Source: Purshia tridentata
Taxonomy: Eukaryota; Streptophyta; Magnoliopsida; Rosales; Rosaceae
Direction of reading: 5' to 3'
Assembly (NCBI GenBank): GCA_003254885.1
Contig: QANT01008854.1
Span: 1 to 53,719, forward strand
Length of the DNA stretch: 53,719 nt
In this document: positions 48,286 to 53,719 of the stretch, one piece after another
Numbering within the stretch: position 1 is the first letter of the stretch
Layout of the letters: every line of letters begins with the position of its first letter
Notes under the pieces: generated by a model
Seen by the model: the letters and a program-made list of their open reading frames with translations, nothing else
Database searches by the model: none
What the model was told of the DNA's origin: nothing
Program-made: the position numbers and the translations under genes

Positions 48286-51127
48286 AAATCCAACTTTTCT
48301 CTCTCTCCCCTATTTTTTTTATTTTGTATTTTTGTACTTTTGGAATTGAACGCAAAACCAAACATATATAGGTTCAACCAATCTCTCACATATGCTTTGG
48401 TAGTCTAAGAGTTATCAAATATAAGGTATTATGTTTTTGTATTTTATATTTACAACCTGACTGAAAATAGTGAATATATAAAGATTTCTTTAAGACTGAT
48501 GACCTCTGAGGAATTATGTTAGCCAAGGGATGAAATTTCTTTTTGGATAAAGCCATTTAGTTTGGTTAATAACGTTACAAATCGATCATCATTGTATTTA
48601 TTACATTAACTTTAGAGTTAACCCGTGGCCGAAAAGACAACTTTAGAGTTGATCGAAATTTGGTTAATTCATTTATTTTTCATTTAAACATTAAATTCTT
48701 CGAAAATAGTAGACTTTGGATAAAGTGTGGCAGCTTTTGAGTAGAATTAAAAAAATACACATAAAAAACATTGATGTCTCTTCACTAGCATGGCCAAAAA
48801 AAAAGATCTCTCTTCACTAGAATCATATTTTGCATGAGAGGCTCATAGAAATGTAAGGACGAACTATGATATAACTCTTTGACATTTAGGAAAGTATGCA
48901 AGAGTTCTTTTTTATTTATTACACTAATTAAAGATAAGCCAAAAATAAAAACATTTATACTATTTGATAAGTTACGTGATTACATCTACAGCCTACAGGT
49001 ACTTAAATATACAATGAAGAATTCTAAAAAAATATGAAGAATATAATTAATTATATGGACGTACAGTTAGAGACTTTCTTATATTATCGGTAAATCGTCA
49101 ATTAATCCCTTTCCACACCTTTTCTTCCTCAAACAAATTTGAGCATGTTTCATACTTTGTATTTATTCTCACAACCATATTAATTTGGGTCCTTCATGTG
49201 GCTTGATTAAAAATTGATTAAAACTTAAAAAAAAAAAAAAGGGGAAGAGGTGTTGCAGAACCAACCTACCTAGGCGGCCGGCGTGTATGACCGCCGGGGA
49301 GAGAGAGAGAGAGAGGAGGGTAAATTTGCAGGAACTCCATGCGACTTAATGAGTTGAAGAACTGCCAAACTGTTGTATGCATCTAACGGGTTGAAACTAA
49401 AAAGTTAATTGATCGGAAATTCAATTCACTAGAAGCCATTGCAATGAATACGCAGAGGCCATTTCCAAATTGATTTTTCCTTGTTTGGGTGATATCTTTT
49501 TCTTGAAACCTTTAATCCTTGAATCTCACTCAAAACCTTATCTTTATCTCCTCTTTGCTCACCAAGAAAACCCATATCTCAAAATCTTCAATTCTCCGAA
49601 CCCATTCAAGAGAAACACATGGGTTCCGATCCGTTGCCCATGAAACCCGCTCCGATCCCGACCCAAGATGAAGACCCATCAACCCCAGCTGCGGCCCTGC
49701 TCTCTTTCAACACAGACTCAAGCTCTTCACCTTGAGAGGAAGAGAGGAAGAGAGAAATAGAGGTAGAGATGGAGAGAGAGAGAGAGAGAGAGGGGAGGGT
49801 GGGTTGTCGCCGCCGGGTAAGGCCACCGCCGGAGGTGGTTGAGGCATAGCAAGGGGGATGCGTCTTCAATCCTTTTTTTTTTTTTTTTTTNNTTTTTTTT
49901 TCTTTCCTTATGTTTAATATTTTTAAGTTAAATATAATTAATAATTAATAAATTTTAAAAGATCCATTTACTCCTTATTTAATTAGATAGTTATAAATAC
50001 AAATACAAAGTATCTGTCTTAAATATTTTAAAATATGTATTATAAATTAAAACAATAACCAAAATATATGCCCTGGAAAAATGTTTGTGCTTTGTGGTCA
50101 AAGGTTAAAATTTGACCTTAAACTTTTAATATAAATGCTAATCTTACAAGTACATTTAAGTTGAAATAACTTTTTACCAACTACTAGTTATTGATTCATA
50201 TGGATGACTTGTATGTTGATGCGATAATTTCTATTATATATTGTGTGGCTCATGATTTTAAATCTTAATTTGTTTAAATGATATCCAATTGTCCATTTTC
50301 AAATTCTAAAATTTGGCTTTTAACTTTAATTAATTTAAATCCTAATCTTACTCCTTTGATTTAAAATTTGTTAATTTTTACCTATTAGTTATTGATTTAG
50401 TAGCACCTTTTTTTTGCCAATTTGAATTTTTTTTTTTTTTAAGATGAGTTCATTTATCATTAGGTGGACCTTTTTTATATTTAGAGATATTAGGTGAATT
50501 TATTTAATATCAAGGGGTGTAAAATAAACTTTAAAATAATTTATTTTTAAATAAACATGCTTTTGGTTTATTTAAAATTAATAATCAAACAAACATCATC
50601 GTCTCCAATTGAATAAACACATGCACTTCTTGTTTATATTAACAAATTTATATAACGAGTACAAGTGCAATTCTAGTAATATATAACTCTCTTTGCACTG
50701 CGACCACTGTAGCATTTTTTCACATGAAACCTAGCTTCCACTTGATCATCTACAGCTGTCATGATAAGAATAATCACAAGAAATTAGTGATCACAAATTG
50801 TAAAACCTAAAACAACGGCTATGAAATGTGTAGAATATATGCATGACAATGAAAAGAAAAAGAAAATATTGAGCACAATATGATCGATACTCAGTTTTCT
50901 TTGTCAGAAAGAGTATAGAGTTTAAATCTCGTATGAAGAACAATTGATTAATAACAAAATAAAACATTGTAATTAATTTGAACCAAATTATCGCATGCAG
51001 TACGGTAATATATATTAACATATTGTCTGAATAAGAACAATTCAACCATATATATATTTTTTTTGTAGGTGAGAGAGAGAGAGAGTGTTAGAATTTGTAT
51101 ACCATATTTTAAAATTGTTCCCAAGCT
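48286..51127. other. intergenic region between peptide genes 1 and 2
   Basis: Mostly AT-rich, with a GC-rich island at 49240-49870 (described separately) and a 2-base gap at 49891-49892 in a poly(T) run. No degenerate fourth peptide copy was found by eye. Confidence 0.5.
49280..49870 (+). pseudogene. GC-rich island with leader-like sequence and a 38-codon frame, possible gene fragment
   Basis: A leader-like pyrimidine-rich stretch (about 49500-49618) precedes an ATG at 49619 in good context. The frame, MGSDPLPMKPAPIPTQDEDP to SSSSP, stops at 49735. Two (GA)n runs (49299-49315 and 49772-49792) and GC-rich words (CGCCGCCGGGTAAGG) surround it. It looks like a promoter plus first exon detached from its gene, or a gene piece captured by a transposon. 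A minus-strand 87-aa frame over the same bases is low-complexity Ser/Leu and unlikely. I do not recognise the parent gene. Confidence 0.3.
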
Positions 51128-51424
51128 TCAACGATATTTCTCATCAAGGCAGCGTTCTAAGGCATTATAAAAGCAAGTAGTTAATGAAATTGGATGTGTT
51201 AAATGGTGGCTGCAAGGTGGTAGCTTCAGTGCCACACATTTATAATATTTGAAGAGCTTTTTGAGGAGAGGTTTATTAAAATTAGGTCCTTGAAGATCAT
51301 TGGCTGAAGAAAGATGGTTAGAAGAAATTGAGGGTGAAGGTGAAGGAGAAGGAGAAGGGGATTCTCCTCGCACTATAGTTGAGATCAGCATTAGCTGCAT
51401 TACCATTACCATTCCCATCATCAT
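51128..51424 (-). CDS. small secreted cysteine-rich peptide, copy 2
   Basis: Intronless, 98 aa from ATG 51424; the open frame reaches two codons further to a TTG. The signal segment MMMGMVMVMQLMLISTIV ends at RGE, matching VQGE in the other copies. A Ser-Pro repeat (ESPSPSPSPSPSIS) then precedes the conserved KPLLKKLFKYYKC block and the Cys frame C-x7-C-x12-C-x7-C (CVALKLPPC, CFYNALERC). Compared with copy 3, upstream sequence homologous to its first 15 or so codons has a stop and a frameshift, so translation must start later. The encoded protein is still intact, with a signal peptide and all four cysteines. Function unknown. Confidence 0.75.
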   Translation of the reverse strand: MMMGMVMVMQLMLISTIVRGESPSPSPSPSPSISSNHLSSANDLQGPNFNKPLLKKLFKYYKCVALKLPPCSHHLTHPISLTTCFYNALERCLDEKYR

Positions 51425-52191
51425 TGTCAATATTACAACTTGTCTATATACTCAAACTAATTTCATATATACACATCCCATATTCTCTCTCTCATTTTTC
51501 TATTGTTTTGAACATATTCCACCTGTAAAATAATAAAAACTTTACTTAATTAAGAATTAATAATGACCTTTTGACAAACTATGATTCAATGATACCTATG
51601 CGGGGCGGGCGTGGAACTATAATTTGAAGTTTGGAAGAGCCAAACATAAAACTCAAATGTATATATTAATATGTCATTTATATTCAAAACAAAATTATGA
51701 TAATATATATAGAGCATCATTCATAAGATATATTTTTTTTTGGCCACTAGCATCATTTATAAGATATGAAGAAAGCAAAAGGTACAAATTATATATTTGT
51801 GTACTATATCGTTTCAAATTTGAAAGATCATCAATTGTACTAATTTAAAACTTGTCACCTATTAACTTTGAGTATACTATTTTATTTATAAATTTATATT
51901 TTGAGCTCTAAACTTAATTTTTCCTCCTAATTAACATCCACCTTTAGATTAATCGTATTGCTCATATCTTTTCACTCATTGCTTAATCTCATTTTCCTTT
52001 TATTTTCTTTTTATTTCTCCTGTGTCAATTTGTGAAGTCACATATAAAATAAAAGCTTTCTCGAAACCCCCATATAGGGAGACTGAAGGAATAAGAACCA
52101 CCCATTTTAAATCCAAAGTTACATACAGATACAGCCCATTCAATTCTAGTAGTTGACGTGTAAATAGAGATTAGAGTAGTGATACCTGGGT
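51425..52191. other. intergenic spacer between peptide genes 2 and 3
   Basis: About 770 bp, AT-rich, containing the promoter of copy 2 and the 3' end of copy 3. No other gene seen; the 74-aa frame at 51624-51848 has no recognisable feature. Confidence 0.5.
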
Positions 52192-52491
52192 TCAATAACG
52201 ATATTGTTCATCAACGCAGATATCAAGAGCAGCATAAATACAATTACTTAATGAACGGGGCTCTGTTAAGTGGTGCTTGCAAAGTGCGAGCTTTACACCC
52301 GCACATTTATAATATTTGAAGAGCATTTTGAGGAGAGGTTTATTAACTTTAACTCCAAAAATATCATTGCCTGAAGAATCTCCTTCTCCTTGCACTATAC
52401 TTGAGATCAGCATCAGCTGCATTACCAATCCCATCATCATTAATGTCATTGCTACTTGTCTATTACTCATACTAATTTCATACACATTCAT
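52192..52491 (-). CDS. small secreted cysteine-rich peptide, copy 3
   Basis: Intronless, 99 aa. Start MNVYEISMSNRQVAMTLMMM; hydrophobic signal segment (about residues 14-32) ending at IVQGE. A short acidic/Ser linker leads to KPLLKMLFKYYKC and four cysteines as C-x7-C-x12-C-x7-C (CAGVKLALC, CIYAALDIC), then VDEQYRY. It is closest to copy 2 (KPLLKxLFKYYKC and HHLTxPxSL shared). Being the least altered at its start, it is the best reference for the family. It is transcribed in the same direction as the other two. Function unknown. Confidence 0.78.
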   Translation of the reverse strand: MNVYEISMSNRQVAMTLMMMGLVMQLMLISSIVQGEGDSSGNDIFGVKVNKPLLKMLFKYYKCAGVKLALCKHHLTEPRSLSNCIYAALDICVDEQYRY

Positions 52492-53468
52492 ATATAATTG
52501 TGCTCTCCCTTTTAATTTTTTTTTTTGTATAATTATTTTTCACTTTAGGGTTGAATGCAAAACCATGCATAATTTATAGGCCTATCTTTCATGCTTTTTT
52601 TATTGTTTATAAGAATATAAAATATAAGATGTTTAATTTGTTTTCATGTGAAATGATAATTGATATTATTTAAGAATTTAATTTTGAAAAATTATGTTAC
52701 GTACGCAGTGATGGAACTAGATTTAAAGTTCAGGATGAGAGTCAAAACTTAAATACGTATTATTATTATTATTGAAAATAGATTATGATTTTAAAATTAA
52801 AATATGTGAACGTATGTAGTAGCATCGTTCATCCTTAAAAGATATGAAAAAACCAAAAGGCATAAAATAATTGTGCACCATAGTGTTTCAACTTCTGAAA
52901 AGACCATTCCTCCATAAATTAAATAAAAATTATATTGATCTCATTTTCATTTAATAAACAACTTACCATATATGCAAAGAACAATTAACCATCTACAAAT
53001 TGTACGTCATCAAAATAAAAACATAAAATCTGCAAATTACATTAAAATTTAATATAGTGAAACGGGTTAAAAACCAATTTGAATATATTTTCTGTAGTTT
53101 TTTAATTTTCTTAGTTAATTTTAGTGTTGTTAGTTAGTTGTTGAGATATGTCTTCTACTAATAAAGATACTGTTTAAGAAAAATGCTACATTTTTTTTCT
53201 TGATTTTTGTTTCTCACTTTATGTATCGTCATTTTATTGAACATAATTTTTTATTTAGGATGTTTATTTTTATTTTAGTATACATCCAATTTATGAATGC
53301 TTTGTGAAGTGAGAAAATTTTTTTTGGATGTCTAGCACTACTGCTTGGTATCCTAAACTAAAATGACATAATTTTTTGATATTTAAAATGCAAACACATT
53401 GTGATACGATATCTAAGCATTTTCTGAAATCTTTAGAACTTAATATTCTTTCATGTTCCGTAGGTTTT
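52492..53468. other. AT-rich intergenic sequence
   Basis: Promoter side of peptide gene 3, then AT-rich sequence with no gene recognised. Further peptide copies could lie beyond the window edge. Confidence 0.5.
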
Positions 53469-53599
53469 AGAAATGATAGTATTGACGGGTGTAGCTCGTC
53501 CTCGTTCCATTATATAGTTTCCTTGTTGTCTTGGGCGTTTAGCCCCCTTTATCATTAAAAAAAGAGAAAAAGAAAAAGAAAAAAAGAAATGATAGTATT
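53469..53599 (+). mobile_element. short retroelement (5'-truncated LINE-type) insertion with 15-bp target duplications
   Basis: AGAAATGATAGTATT occurs at 53469-53483 and again, perfectly, at 53585-53599. Between them, 101 bp (53484-53584) ends in an A-rich tail (AAAAAAAGAGAAAAAGAAAA). Perfect 15-bp direct repeats plus an A-rich 3' end are the mark of target-primed reverse transcription. The interior (CTTGGGCGTTTAGCCCCC) resembles plant LINE 3' ends. The perfect repeats suggest a recent insertion. Confidence 0.85.
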
Positions 53600-53719
53600 T
53601 GGTTCAACGCATTAAATTTGTAAGGGAACGTGTTGAGAATAATATTCATTAATATTGAAAAAGTAAAGTCTTGCATAATGAAAGATAAGATTAAGTTTCT
53701 TTATCTATTATTAATTGAT
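53600..53719. other. window edge, AT-rich
   Basis: Nothing recognised in the last 120 bp. Confidence 0.6.

Noticed and set aside
49606..49869. An 87-aa minus-strand frame.
   Set aside because: Its middle is translated (GA)n microsatellite (SLSLSLSIS), and it has no homology or good start context.
51128..51424. Peptide copy 2 as a pseudogene, because the homologous upstream start is broken.
   Set aside because: A downstream ATG restores a full signal peptide, and all four cysteines and their spacing are intact.
1..53719. CRISPR arrays, bacterial operons, phage or viral genes, tRNA or rRNA genes.
   Set aside because: None seen: no regularly spaced repeats, no ribosome-binding-site-led gene strings, and no cloverleaf or rRNA-like sequence noticed by eye on either strand.

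Overview
The window is flowering-plant (eudicot) nuclear DNA: AT-rich, with GT-AG introns, long UTRs, microsatellites and small transposon remnants, and only plant gene families. Many genes look rosid-like and I suspect Rosaceae, but that is a guess. Nothing is bacterial, viral or plastid. Runs of N at 24578, 37044-37046 and 49891-49892 are small assembly gaps.

Layout: 3397-8054 (+) TBC-domain Rab GTPase-activating protein, 5 coding exons, 826 aa. 9286-12025 (-) EBS7-type ER membrane protein, 5 exons, 296 aa. 12383-14494 (+) intronless PPR protein, 703 aa, divergent from EBS7 across 357 bp. 16744-17732 (-) small unrecognised plant protein, 2 exons, 182 aa. 18967-23963 (-) ANTH-domain clathrin assembly protein, 15 exons, 585 aa. 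26776-27045 (+) 89-aa mitochondrial ATP synthase small subunit. 32532-38441 (+) PHD-finger homeodomain protein of the PRH/PRHA type, 9 coding exons, 700 aa, with a non-coding first exon near 30.6-30.9 kb. 39342-46560 (-) a second PHD-finger protein, whose large first intron is packed with dead LINE fragments. 47959-52491 (-) three tandem genes for small secreted four-cysteine peptides.

Gene models were built by hand: every splice junction listed was checked for GT/AG and reading phase, and each CDS total is a multiple of three. The TBC, EBS7, ATP synthase subunit and PRH genes match, from memory, genes clustered around Arabidopsis At4g29940-At4g30010, so this looks like a conserved block with rearranged order and inserted genes. 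Most are housekeeping genes: membrane traffic (TBC, ANTH), ER quality control (EBS7), organelle RNA processing (PPR), respiration (ATP synthase) and chromatin or transcription (two PHD proteins).

The most novel part is the right end: three paralogous secreted peptides with an identical C-x7-C-x12-C-x7-C pattern that I cannot assign to a named family. The second main idea is that EBS7, described as plant-specific, has the order of parts of animal HERP proteins without the ubiquitin-like domain. Mobile DNA includes LINE remnants, a short retroelement insertion with 15-bp target duplications, a Tourist-like MITE with TTA duplications, two other inverted-repeat elements and a Copia-like remnant.
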